This document shows, piece by piece, positions 17,665 to 26,301 of a stretch of DNA of 64,000 nucleotides (within the stretch, counting starts at the first letter, position 1; each line of letters opens with the position of its first letter). A program made the position numbers and the translations under genes. Under the pieces are notes generated by a model. The model saw nothing but the letters and a program-made list of their open reading frames with translations, was not told where the DNA came from and did not search any database. This stretch comes from Calditrichia bacterium (GTDB taxonomy: Bacteria; Calditrichota; Calditrichia; Calditrichales; J004): positions 1 through 64,000 of the forward strand of contig JACKAO010000001.1 in NCBI GenBank assembly GCA_020635035.1. The letters are read 5' to 3'.

Positions 17665-18828
17665 ATGAGTATCTCATTTCAGGACATTATCCTGATTTTA
17701 GGGTCGGTTCAGGGTTTATTGCTGGCAATAATGATCATCCATAAAAACAACCGCAATAAAGCGAACCGTATTCTGGCATTTCTTGTATTTTCATACTCCC
17801 TGTTTATGCTGAATCTATTTTTATTTAATGCCGGGATGTTACTTAAGAATCCAATATGGATTATTTCTCTTGACGGGTTGCCGCTCCTTTTCGGTCCATT
17901 GCATTACCTGTATGCAAAATTTCTGAGCGGCAGAGAAATGCAGTTCAGATGGTCCCAATTGCTGCATTTTATACCGTTTTTACTTTTCAGACTATATTTT
18001 ATTGATGCCTATTTTGTTGAAAAAACCACTCTTATTGATGCCATAAAATTAATGTCGGACGGAAAGCCGGTTATTTTTATTGTTTCGGGGTGGGTCATTG
18101 CACTTCAGGGATTGTTTTATATGTTTTTGACTCTAAGATTGCTCAGAGATTATGAAACAGGTATCCGGCATTTGTATTCATCTATTGAAAAAATAAACCT
18201 TTCATGGCTTCGCAATATTACCTATATGACTTTAGTTGTTTGGATAGTTGTTTTTATAGAAAATTTATTACAAACATTTGGTTCTGATTTGCTGGGTGTG
18301 GAAGCACAGCTTGTAGGATTGCTTACAGCGGTTTTTGTCTATGCAATGGCATATATCGGTCTTTCCAGGTCTGAAATTTTTATGCAAATGAATACGAAAG
18401 CCGGGTTAAGTGAAGAATCAGTTAAGACAACAAATTATTCTTCCTATGCTAATTCAAAATATCATAAATCGGGCTTAAGTGAAGAAAAGGCGACGTATTA
18501 TAAATTGCAATTGCAAAACTTGATGCAAGAAGAAAAACCCTATCATAATAGTAATCTTACTTTGCAGGATTTGTCTGAAAAGCTCAATATTTCCACACAC
18601 AATTTATCAGAAGTTATTAATACACAATTAAACCAGAATTTTTTTGATTTTGTAAACAGTTACCGTGTTGAAGAAGTTAAACAAAAGCTTGCTGAGCCTG
18701 CATATGAGCATCTCAAGATTTTAGCGGTGGCTTATGATTCAGGATTTAACTCAAAAACATCTTTTAACGCTATCTTTAAAAGAATGACTGGTCAAACGCC
18801 ATCAGAATTCAGAAAGCAGAATGCTTAA
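17665..18828 (+). CDS. AraC-family regulator with multi-pass membrane sensor
   Basis: I place the start at ATG 17665, preceded by AGGA seven bases upstream; an in-frame TTG at 17638 has no ribosome site. Roughly seven hydrophobic segments occupy residues 5-240, and a C-terminal AraC-type double helix-turn-helix occupies about 290-385 (LTLQDLSEKLNISTHNLSEVIN, then ILAVAYDSGFNSKTSFNAIFKRMTGQTPSEFRK). Such regulators are membrane-anchored and sense an unknown signal. The gene ends 24 bp before the propeller histidine kinase and may be cotranscribed with it, suggesting a shared signalling role. Confidence 0.9.
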   Translation: MSISFQDIILILGSVQGLLLAIMIIHKNNRNKANRILAFLVFSYSLFMLNLFLFNAGMLLKNPIWIISLDGLPLLFGPLHYLYAKFLSGREMQFRWSQLLHFIPFLLFRLYFIDAYFVEKTTLIDAIKLMSDGKPVIFIVSGWVIALQGLFYMFLTLRLLRDYETGIRHLYSSIEKINLSWLRNITYMTLVVWIVVFIENLLQTFGSDLLGVEAQLVGLLTAVFVYAMAYIGLSRSEIFMQMNTKAGLSEESVKTTNYSSYANSKYHKSGLSEEKATYYKLQLQNLMQEEKPYHNSNLTLQDLSEKLNISTHNLSEVINTQLNQNFFDFVNSYRVEEVKQKLAEPAYEHLKILAVAYDSGFNSKTSFNAIFKRMTGQTPSEFRKQNA

Positions 18829-18852
18829 AAACGGCAAATAAACGTAATATTT

Positions 18853-21800
18853 ATGAATCTTTTAAATATAATAAAAACTCTATTATTTTTTGTAATCTGC
18901 CTAAATGCCCAACAAAGTGAAATCAGTTTTCGGCATTTGAATGTTACAAATGGATTATCGCAGAATACAATTAATGCAACCTATCAGGATAGCCGTGGAT
19001 TTATCTGGGTTGGCACCCAGGATGGTTTAAATCGATATGATGGCTATGAATTTCGGATATACAGAAATGACCCGGATAAACCGCAAAGTTTGCAGTCTAA
19101 CTGGATATGGTCGATTGATGAAGACAGCTCTGCGAATATGTGGATTAGTACTTTTGGGGGTGGTTTAAGCTGCTACAACAGGTCCGCAGAAGAGTTTATA
19201 ACTTTTAATCATAATCCGGATGATTCTTTAAGCATAAGTCATGATACAATCTGGGACTTTGCTGAATATCCAAGAGGTACTTTCTGGGTTGCTGCCAACA
19301 ATGGTTTGAACAGGATGAAATTGCGTCAAACAGATTCGCTGCAGGCACGTTTTGAGTATATACCCCACGATACAATAAATACTAATATTTTCAGCATCGT
19401 CCACGCTGAAGGACCATACCTGTGGCTTACGACTTTTTCTGGATTGTATCGTTTTAATATTAACACTTATGAATACACTTTTTACGAACTTGAAGCTGGT
19501 GTAAAAGATTATGGGCGTCTTGGCGGACAATTCAGTAATTCAGGTTACCTGTGGTTAAACTCTCCCAAACGGGGTCTGTTTAAATTCAACCTTGCTAATT
19601 CAGAAGTTACGCATTATAAACACGATCCGGAAAATCAAGACCAGAGTATTTATAGTAGCTACGTCATTTCAGTCTGTGAAGATAATGTTGGTGTAGTCTG
19701 GGTTGGAACATCTACTAAATTAACACTCATTTTTCCAGACGGACGTTACCGGCATTATGGATTTGATCCTGTGGATCCAGGCAGTATAAGCCATGATTAT
19801 ATAACTAATATTTATCAAAGCCAAGATGGTACTGTTTGGCTTGGGACACGAGGTGGATTGGATTTATATAATTGCCTTACACAAAAGTTTGAACATAAAA
19901 AATTCAGGCCGGATTCAAAAACGTCATTCAGCAGCCCCAACATTACTGGTTTTCTTGAAGACAGCGCTGGAGATTTTTGGATTGCTACAAATAACGGTCT
20001 TAGTCGTCGTGACAAAACAACCGGCCATTTCAAACATTATTTCACTGATGATAAACACCCTGAAAATGGACCCGGTGCGAATTATATTCTTGATTTGCTT
20101 GAAGACAGCCGGATGAATATCTGGGTGGCAACACGAAATGGCGGTATTTCTGTCTGGCAAAGAAAATCTGATACCTTTAAACATTTTAACAAAAATAAGA
20201 TGTTAATGAACGGTGTCGTTTTATCCATATATGAAGATTCAGAAAACAAAATATGGATTGGAACAAATAGTAATGGATTATTCTGTTACAATCCGGCCGA
20301 CGAAAGTATCGTTTCCATGCCTGCAAATCCCGCTGATCCGCAGGATAAAATGAATGATATATCTGTTTTTTCAATTTTTGAATCAAGTACAGGTCAGTTT
20401 TTTGTGGGAACTGCAGCCGGAGGGATAAATATTGCTGACCGCAAAACCGCAACTTTTAAACACCTGCTTAACAAAAAAGGCGACAGGAACAGTCTTTCCA
20501 ATAACCGAGTTTTATGCTTTTGCGAAACACAAAAAGGCGATATTTGGGTTGGTACTGCGCAGGGTTTAAATCTTATGATTCCTGATAACAACGGAAGCTA
20601 TTATTTTAAACAATACCGTATAAAAGATGGATTGCCCAATGAAGTGATCTACGGAATTATGGAAGATTCAGATGAATTTTTATGGATAAGCACGAACAAC
20701 GGAATTGCAAAAATTAATGTTCAGGATACTTTCAATGTGAAAGTATTCCATCTAAATGATGGCTTGCAGGGAAACGAATTTAATCAGAATGCATGGTATA
20801 AGGATTCCGATGAGCGTTTTTATTTTGGAGGAAGTAATGGTTATAATGTTTTTAATCCATTGCACATCAACCTGAATGATACAAAACCCAGGATTCTGCT
20901 TACTCACCTCCGTGTGCTGGATAAAGAAGTTTTACCAACGGCATCGGGAATTCTGAAAGAAACGATTTCAGATGCAGCTGAAATAACGCTGCCATGGCAA
21001 AGTAATGTATTCTCGATAGAATTCAGTGCTCTGAATTATATTATGCCGGAGCGTAACCAATACGCTTATATTATGGAAGGATTTGATAAGGATTGGGTAT
21101 TCTCCGGAAACCGGCGATTTGCTACCTATACAAATTTAAATGCAGGAACTTACACCTTCCGGGTAAAAGCTTCTAACAACGATGATCTCTGGAATGAAGT
21201 GGGGGCAGCACTTATTATTAATGTAATGCCGCCACCCTGGAGATCATGGTGGGCTTATCTTTTTTACAGTGTTTCTTTTATTACACTTATTTTTGGATTT
21301 ATCCGTTTTAAGGTAAGAGAAAAAGATAAAGAACTTGAAACATTTGCCCGCATAGAAAAAGCAAAATCTGAAGAAAGAGCATTGGTACGTAAAAAGGCAT
21401 CAGCTGATTTTCATGATGAAGCGGGAAACCTTATTACAAAAATTACTTTATTATCCACCCTGGCCCGAAGATCACTTAAAGATAAAGATCCGCTTTATAC
21501 ATACCTTGATAAAATAAGTGAAAATGCGAAACAAATTTCCGGTAGTATGCGTGATTTTATCTGGGTGCTGGATCCTGACAAGGATACTCTTTTTGATACA
21601 ATTTCCCGACTTGAAGATTTTTGCCTATCCATGTTCGAATTCACAAATATTCAGTTTGTCCTTTCTGGACTAAAAGTTGAGCTAAAAAACATTTTTCTGT
21701 CATTGGATGAACGCAGGGCCATTCTGCTGATTTTTAAAGAAGCAACAAACAATTGTGTTAAATATTCTGATGCCACCAAAGCATGGATTGATCTTTCGTT

Positions 21801-21981
21801 TGAAAAGAACTGTCTTAAAATCAGCTTTAATGATAATGGAAAAGGATTTGACGATACTACACAGGAAAAAGGATACGGTCTGAGTAACATGACGAGCAGG
21901 GGACGTAAAATAAATGCTCTGGTAAAAATCAGTTCTGAAATTTCAATGGGCACCCGGGTAGAGTTTTCCAAACAACTTTAA
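18853..21981 (+). CDS. Propeller-type sensor histidine kinase (Reg_prop / Y_Y_Y / NarX-class kinase)
   Basis: A 1042-residue protein. A short signal peptide is followed by a large periplasmic sensor of two-component-regulator propeller repeats (about 25-690; repeated D-S-x-G-x-[IL]-W-[IV]-G-T-x-x-G-[IL] blocks such as GFIWVGTQDGLNRYD). Next come a Y_Y_Y domain (about 715-795), one membrane helix (about 800-822) and a cytoplasmic kinase. The phospho-acceptor is H854 in ADFHDEAGN, a HisKA_3-type box, and the ATPase has EATNNCVKYSDA, DNGKGFDD and GYGLSNM. The HDEAGN box departs from the usual HDLGA form. The NarL-type partner gene follows at 22057. Confidence 0.93.
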   Translation: MNLLNIIKTLLFFVICLNAQQSEISFRHLNVTNGLSQNTINATYQDSRGFIWVGTQDGLNRYDGYEFRIYRNDPDKPQSLQSNWIWSIDEDSSANMWISTFGGGLSCYNRSAEEFITFNHNPDDSLSISHDTIWDFAEYPRGTFWVAANNGLNRMKLRQTDSLQARFEYIPHDTINTNIFSIVHAEGPYLWLTTFSGLYRFNINTYEYTFYELEAGVKDYGRLGGQFSNSGYLWLNSPKRGLFKFNLANSEVTHYKHDPENQDQSIYSSYVISVCEDNVGVVWVGTSTKLTLIFPDGRYRHYGFDPVDPGSISHDYITNIYQSQDGTVWLGTRGGLDLYNCLTQKFEHKKFRPDSKTSFSSPNITGFLEDSAGDFWIATNNGLSRRDKTTGHFKHYFTDDKHPENGPGANYILDLLEDSRMNIWVATRNGGISVWQRKSDTFKHFNKNKMLMNGVVLSIYEDSENKIWIGTNSNGLFCYNPADESIVSMPANPADPQDKMNDISVFSIFESSTGQFFVGTAAGGINIADRKTATFKHLLNKKGDRNSLSNNRVLCFCETQKGDIWVGTAQGLNLMIPDNNGSYYFKQYRIKDGLPNEVIYGIMEDSDEFLWISTNNGIAKINVQDTFNVKVFHLNDGLQGNEFNQNAWYKDSDERFYFGGSNGYNVFNPLHINLNDTKPRILLTHLRVLDKEVLPTASGILKETISDAAEITLPWQSNVFSIEFSALNYIMPERNQYAYIMEGFDKDWVFSGNRRFATYTNLNAGTYTFRVKASNNDDLWNEVGAALIINVMPPPWRSWWAYLFYSVSFITLIFGFIRFKVREKDKELETFARIEKAKSEERALVRKKASADFHDEAGNLITKITLLSTLARRSLKDKDPLYTYLDKISENAKQISGSMRDFIWVLDPDKDTLFDTISRLEDFCLSMFEFTNIQFVLSGLKVELKNIFLSLDERRAILLIFKEATNNCVKYSDATKAWIDLSFEKNCLKISFNDNGKGFDDTTQEKGYGLSNMTSRGRKINALVKISSEISMGTRVEFSKQL

Positions 21982-22005
21982 ATAAAAAAATTGGTTTGCT
22001 ATAGA

Positions 22006-22028
22006 ATACCGCATATGGGTGATTGAAG
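22006..22028 (+). promoter_or_regulatory. Candidate regulator site, copy 1 (before response regulator)
   Basis: The element reads ATACCGCA, two variable bases, then TGGGTGATTG-AG. It recurs almost identically at 22685-22707, also upstream of a gene. TACC/GGTGA flank a central spacer as an imperfect dyad, as NarL-type regulators often recognise. It lies 28 bp before the response-regulator ATG. Confidence 0.5.
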
Positions 22029-22056
22029 CGGTTTTGTAAAAGGCTAAGTTTTTATT

Positions 22057-22683
22057 ATGCAAAAAGAAATTAAGGTCGCCATTATTGAAGATGAGCATGA
22101 GATTCGCCAGTTAATGACACTGATTATTGATGGTTCACCGGGGTACTCGTGTAAACAATCGTTTGATAATTGTGAAGATGCACTGTTGAATCTTGCAGCA
22201 GATCCTCCTGATGTTGTTCTTATGGATATTGATCTTCCGGGGATAAGTGGTATTGAAGGCGTGAGAAAACTTAAAGAAAAAATGCCAGGGACGGATTTCC
22301 TGATGTTAACCGTACAGGACGACGATGAGTCTATTTTTAATTCTGTTTGTGTTGGAGCAACAGGATATCTTTTAAAAGATACACCCCCGGCAGAAATACT
22401 AAAAGCAGTTGAAGATGTGAATAAGGGCGGATCACCAATGAGCGCAAGCATTGCCAGACGTATTGTCAGTTCATTTAAAGCAGAGAATTCTACAAGTTTA
22501 TCAGAACGTGAAATTGAGATTCTGCGTCACTTGTGCAATGGTGAAAATTATAAAGTAATTGCAGAAAAACTCCATATAAGCGGGCATACAGTTCGATCTC
22601 ACTTTAAGAATATTTACAAAAAACTGCAGGTTTCCACAAAGGCTGAAGCTGTAAAAAAAGCGATCAACGAGAGAATCATTTAA
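22057..22683 (+). CDS. NarL/FixJ-type response regulator
   Basis: A 208-residue two-domain protein. The receiver (about 5-125) has the acidic pocket EDE, phospho-acceptor D57 in LMDIDLPGISG, and the Lys of LLKDTPP. The LuxR-type helix-turn-helix (about 148-205) reads LSEREIEILRHLCNGENYKVIAEKL, then SGHTVRSHFKNIYKKL. It is the obvious partner of the propeller kinase 75 bp upstream, whose HisKA_3-type dimerisation domain pairs with this regulator class. Nearly identical 23-bp motifs flank the gene, one in its own leader and one in the leader of the T9SS cargo gene, which suggests auto- and target regulation. Confidence 0.95.
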   Translation: MQKEIKVAIIEDEHEIRQLMTLIIDGSPGYSCKQSFDNCEDALLNLAADPPDVVLMDIDLPGISGIEGVRKLKEKMPGTDFLMLTVQDDDESIFNSVCVGATGYLLKDTPPAEILKAVEDVNKGGSPMSASIARRIVSSFKAENSTSLSEREIEILRHLCNGENYKVIAEKLHISGHTVRSHFKNIYKKLQVSTKAEAVKKAINERII

Positions 22684-22684
22684 A

Positions 22685-22707
22685 ATACCGCAAGTGGGTG
22701 ATTGTAG
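22685..22707 (+). promoter_or_regulatory. Candidate regulator site, copy 2 (before T9SS cargo gene)
   Basis: It matches copy 1 at all but about three positions (ATACCGCA-nn-TGGGTGATTG-AG). It begins one base after the stop codon of the response regulator and ends 65 bp before the next ATG, a normal activator position. Confidence 0.5.
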
Positions 22708-22772
22708 TACCTTCCTGTTAAGCCTATTATATCCTGAACAGTCAATCTTACATTTACAAAGGAAGGTAAATT

Positions 22773-23630
22773 ATGAAGGCCTTAATACTGCTTTTATTTC
22801 CAATAATGATCATCGCACAGGTGCCGAATTTCAGTTTCGAAAATTGGAGTAATGGTGAACCTGATGAATGGACAACAACAAATATTGCAGGTACTGTTAC
22901 CAATATCACCCAGGTTTCGGATGCTCATAGTGGTACATGGGCTTTAAAAGGAGAAATAAGTACGCTGTTTAATGTTCCCTATGGGCCGTCAGTAAGCACA
23001 AGAGAAGGTTTTACTGCAGGCTACTTCCCGATAAATCAAAAGTATGCAACGGTTGACGGCTGGTATAAATTAGACAGAAACGGTGGAATGGATGAAGCGT
23101 TAAGTGTACTGGCATTTTTTCTGGATGAAAACAATGGCGTTTGCGGACAGGCACAGGCTTTGCTTTCACCGGAAGATTCCTATACAAAATTCTCAATTCC
23201 GGTTGATTATTCATTTGGTACGGGGAATACACCAGTAAAAGCATCCATACAGGTAGCAATAGGATCAGATGGGACATTTACCTTAGGCGCCTATTTTATT
23301 GTTGATGATATAACATTTGAAGGTGTGGCATCAGCAATTGATGAAGATGATGCAGCTTTACAGCCACTTTCACTTAATTTAAAGCCAAATTACCCAAACC
23401 CTTTTAATCCAACCACAACCTTTGATTTTCAAATTGCAGTTAATTCGAATGTATCACTGAAAATCTATGACCTTTCCGGTAAAGAAATCGCTGTACCACT
23501 AAATAAGCATTTAAACGCTGGTTCCTATTCCGTTAAATGGGATGCAAAAAACTTTAGCAGCGGTGTGTATATTTATCGTTTTAAAGCTGATGAATATGTT
23601 AAATACGGCAGAATGGTCCTAATGAAGTAA
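22773..23630 (+). CDS. Secreted protein with T9SS type A sorting domain
   Basis: A 285-residue protein with a signal peptide (MKALILLLFPIMIIAQ). A beta-rich domain (about 18-190: VPNFSFENWSNGEPDEWT ... AHSGTWALKGEI ... FIVDDITFEG) resembles jelly-roll carbohydrate-binding folds. A C-terminal sorting domain (about 205-285) starts LKPNYPNPFNPTTTF and ends VKYGRMVLMK. This C-terminal type directs export through the type IX secretion system and surface anchoring in FCB bacteria. The AAAGGAAGG ribosome site is strong. Its leader carries copy 2 of the motif also found before the NarL-type regulator. The ligand is unknown. Confidence 0.9.
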   Translation: MKALILLLFPIMIIAQVPNFSFENWSNGEPDEWTTTNIAGTVTNITQVSDAHSGTWALKGEISTLFNVPYGPSVSTREGFTAGYFPINQKYATVDGWYKLDRNGGMDEALSVLAFFLDENNGVCGQAQALLSPEDSYTKFSIPVDYSFGTGNTPVKASIQVAIGSDGTFTLGAYFIVDDITFEGVASAIDEDDAALQPLSLNLKPNYPNPFNPTTTFDFQIAVNSNVSLKIYDLSGKEIAVPLNKHLNAGSYSVKWDAKNFSSGVYIYRFKADEYVKYGRMVLMK

Positions 23631-23641
23631 GGAAGATGGTG

Positions 23642-23678
23642 GTCCGCAATAGTTTAAACAATTGTGGACTACTTTTTT
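23642..23678 (+). terminator. Rho-independent terminator after the T9SS cargo gene
   Basis: GTCCGCAAT (23642-23650) pairs with ATTGTGGAC (23661-23669; one G-T pair) around a 10-nt loop, followed by six T residues at 23673-23678. It sits 11 bp after the stop codon and overlaps the end of the small convergent frame at 23669-23890. Confidence 0.8.
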
Positions 23679-23890
23679 ATAATATTTTTTTGTTCAAAGA
23701 AATATGTTTTTGATTTAGCGTGAAGATCGTACTTAACTAAAAAAAATTTTCCATCAGCCAGCTCAATAAAAATACGCATTTCCTTTTTATCCTGCTCAAT
23801 TTTAGTATTAACTACCACTTCTTTCTCTAAAAGAAGTTCGGCTTTTTCTCTGCTAAGCTGATCCATTTTCACAATTTCTGGTCTCAGCAT
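23669..23890 (-). CDS. Small hypothetical protein (73 aa)
   Basis: This is the only frame of size in a 430-bp gap and is convergent with the cargo gene; its last codons overlap that gene's terminator hairpin. The product is charged and soluble: a helical N-terminus (KMDQLSREKAELLLEKE), then two beta-type segments (VVVNTKIEQ, KEMRIFIELADGKFFLVKYDL) and a basic tail. No signal peptide, membrane segment or recognised family is present. The ribosome site is not convincing. The amino-acid make-up looks like a real protein, but an unused frame cannot be excluded. Confidence 0.45.
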   Translation of the reverse strand: MLRPEIVKMDQLSREKAELLLEKEVVVNTKIEQDKKEMRIFIELADGKFFLVKYDLHAKSKTYFFEQKNIIKK

Positions 23891-24063
23891 TTGTTTGCCA
23901 CGACCGTATTGGTTTTAATCTGATTTAAGGATGCGCTATTTTAGAAGTTTAACCTTCTTGTAACCTGAAGAATTCCTTAATTGTTCCAAATATTATTTTA
24001 AATTTTTATTAAAATTTATTGGTCGTAAATTAAAGCCAGACAACATCGGATGAAAGAAGAATC

Positions 24064-25308
24064 ATGAATTTTTTAAAACTATTCTTACTATTATTATTAA
24101 TAACAGGTGGACTGTTTGCTGCAAATAAAAACGATCAAAGGACAGACTATTCTGATGATAAATGTGGTTATGATCCTGAATTAAGTATGCAAATGCTGAA
24201 AGTACTTGGAAGCGGCTGGGGTTACAATTATGACAGCTTGTTGGCTGATCTTGGCAGATGGTCAAATAGCCCCTTCGTAAGAATAGATTCTGCCGGCAGT
24301 ACTGTTGAAGGACGAATACTCTGGATGCTTACAATTGAAGATACAAGCATTATTTCCAGCCCAAGAAAAAGGGTTTCTATTCATGCCCGTACGCATCCAA
24401 ACGAAGTACAGGCTTTCTGGGTAACAGATCAGATTATTAACATTTTGCTTTCCGATTCGCAATTTGCGCAGGCCTTAAGACAGCAATGTGTTTTCAATAT
24501 TATCCCTATGTATAATCCCGATGGTGTTGAACTTGGTTATGGCCGTGAAAATGCAAATGGCGTTGATATTGAAAGCGGATGGAACAAAGAGCCGCTGCAG
24601 GTGGAAGTTCAATCACTGAAAAATCTTTTTACATCGTTTATGACTTCCGAATCGCCTATAAAAGTGGCTCTGAACATGCATTCATCTGTGAGCTGTACAA
24701 GATATTTCGTTTATCATCATGAGAATGGAACGTCCGATTTATTTACACAATACGAAAAACAGTTTATTGGTGGAGTGCGAAGTTACTGGCCGGAAGGCTT
24801 TGAACCGTGGGATTATTTTGTAAGCTGGGGAACGAGCACTCCTACTCAGTACCCGGAAAGCTGGTTTTGGCTCAACTATCAGGAACAGGTTATGGCACTT
24901 ACCTATGAAGATATGAATTGCAGTTCAGCAGGTGACTACGATAAAACGGCTTCAGCTTTGTTAAACGGCGTTGCTGATTATCTCGAAATAAGTAAAATAC
25001 CATTGCCGATTGAACCTGCTGAACCAATAATTACGCCAAATGAATTTGCTGTGATGGAAGTTTACCCTAATCCTGTTAAGCAGCATTTTAATTCAAAAAT
25101 CAAGCTGACTCTTGCTGATAATATGCATGGACAGCTGTTTGTTTTTGATGTGCTCGGAAGAAAAGTTGCAGAAATAAAAAAAGGGTTGTTTCTGAAAGGG
25201 GCAAATATTTTATCGATTTCGGATTTGAATCTGCCCGGAGGTATTTATTTTACATCCTTTATAACCGAATCCGGCGTTGTTTCAAAGAAGATGATTTCTT
25301 TGCGCTAA
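24064..25308 (+). CDS. Secreted M14-family zinc carboxypeptidase with T9SS sorting domain
   Basis: A 414-residue protein with a signal peptide (about 1-20, LFAA). The peptidase domain (about 45-325) has zinc ligands H111 and E114 in HARTHPNE and H206 in ALNMHSS, and a likely catalytic E282 in ALTYEDMN. The motif NPDG at 151 is kept, but the usual RN.R..DLNRN substrate block reads NANGVDIESGW, so the C-terminal-carboxylate pocket is changed. The final ~80 residues (VYPNPVKQHF ... SLR) form a type A sorting domain for T9SS export. It probably acts outside the cell on peptides or on peptidoglycan-like amide bonds; the substrate is uncertain. Confidence 0.9.
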   Translation: MNFLKLFLLLLLITGGLFAANKNDQRTDYSDDKCGYDPELSMQMLKVLGSGWGYNYDSLLADLGRWSNSPFVRIDSAGSTVEGRILWMLTIEDTSIISSPRKRVSIHARTHPNEVQAFWVTDQIINILLSDSQFAQALRQQCVFNIIPMYNPDGVELGYGRENANGVDIESGWNKEPLQVEVQSLKNLFTSFMTSESPIKVALNMHSSVSCTRYFVYHHENGTSDLFTQYEKQFIGGVRSYWPEGFEPWDYFVSWGTSTPTQYPESWFWLNYQEQVMALTYEDMNCSSAGDYDKTASALLNGVADYLEISKIPLPIEPAEPIITPNEFAVMEVYPNPVKQHFNSKIKLTLADNMHGQLFVFDVLGRKVAEIKKGLFLKGANILSISDLNLPGGIYFTSFITESGVVSKKMISLR

Positions 25309-25318
25309 GGCAAGCTTA

Positions 25319-26164
25319 TTAATTATTGTTTTTCAGGTAGTCCTTGCGGAATTGTGATGGTGTTCTATCTTTCACTTTCTGAAAACGTCGATTGAAATTA
25401 GATACGTTATTAAATCCAACATCATAACAAATTTGACTGATGCTTTTCTCGGACTCGATTAACAGCATACATGCTTTGCCTATTCTTAACTCGGTTACAT
25501 AATCAACAAAGGATTTACCTGTCGTGGATTTAAAAAATCGGCAGAAAGATTCCGGGCTCATCGAAGCAATATCCGAAATCTCCTTTAATGTAATAGAATC
25601 GGTATATTTCTCATTTATATAACTACATACTTTATCTATACGTTTTTCGTTTTTCTCAATTGTGTTATATGTAAATAATCGTGAGCTTAAAATCTGGAAC
25701 CGTGATTCAGACATTTCTTTAAAAATTTCCAGTAAGACGATAATTCTATCCAATGCTTTAAGTCGTTGTAAATTTAAAATTTTAGGTGATATTTTTCTGG
25801 CAATCCTGGGCGGGAAAGATAAGCCATGCACAGATTTCCTGAGAAATGATTTAAAGTTACTGAGTTCGGGTAAATCCAGAAAAGTATTTCCAAGAAAGTT
25901 TTGCTGGAATTGAATAACTACGCCGCGGTTTTCAACCTGTGAATACCATGAGTGCGGCAGATTACTTCCGATAAAAATTAAATCGCATTCTGTATAATCG
26001 CCGATACTATCTCCAATAAACCGACGTCCGCGTCCTTGAGTTATCAATGTCAACTCGTATTCAGGATGAACATGCCAGCGAAAATCGAAATGCGGCTGTT
26101 TGAACAGACTGTATCTGAATGATTCGTTCGGATTACTTGTGAGATGTTCGATGAAAGGTTTCAT
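25319..26164 (-). CDS. AraC-family transcriptional regulator (cupin sensor)
   Basis: A 281-residue protein. The N-terminal cupin-like domain (FDFRWHVHPEYELTLITQGRGRRFIGD, then LIFIGSNLPHSWY) keeps the paired histidines of a small-molecule-binding barrel. The C-terminal double helix-turn-helix (about 180-278) contains ITLKEISDIASMSPESFCRFFKSTTGKSF and ISQICYDVGFNNVSNFNRRFQKVKDRTPSQFR. Regulators of this layout usually bind sugars or related ligands. It is divergent from the PhyH dioxygenase gene across a 137-bp gap with two perfect palindromes, so it probably controls that gene. Confidence 0.93.
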   Translation of the reverse strand: MKPFIEHLTSNPNESFRYSLFKQPHFDFRWHVHPEYELTLITQGRGRRFIGDSIGDYTECDLIFIGSNLPHSWYSQVENRGVVIQFQQNFLGNTFLDLPELSNFKSFLRKSVHGLSFPPRIARKISPKILNLQRLKALDRIIVLLEIFKEMSESRFQILSSRLFTYNTIEKNEKRIDKVCSYINEKYTDSITLKEISDIASMSPESFCRFFKSTTGKSFVDYVTELRIGKACMLLIESEKSISQICYDVGFNNVSNFNRRFQKVKDRTPSQFRKDYLKNNN

Positions 26165-26250
26165 AATACTTTATTAATGACATATTTTATGTATCTGACT
26201 ATTATGGTTAAAATAATATCAATGTTTGTTAAAAGACAAGTAGTTTTATC

Positions 26251-26292
26251 AGATATATATATCTAAAATAAATTGAATAATTATGATCATAA
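26251..26292. promoter_or_regulatory. Palindromes in the AraC-PhyH divergent gap
   Basis: AGATATATATATCT (26251-26264) and TTATGATCATAA (26281-26292) are perfect palindromes placed immediately before the PhyH ribosome site (GGAG at 26294). They could be operators, but AT-rich spacer makes chance palindromes common. Function is unproven. Confidence 0.3.
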
Positions 26293-26301
26293 AGGAGATA
26301 T

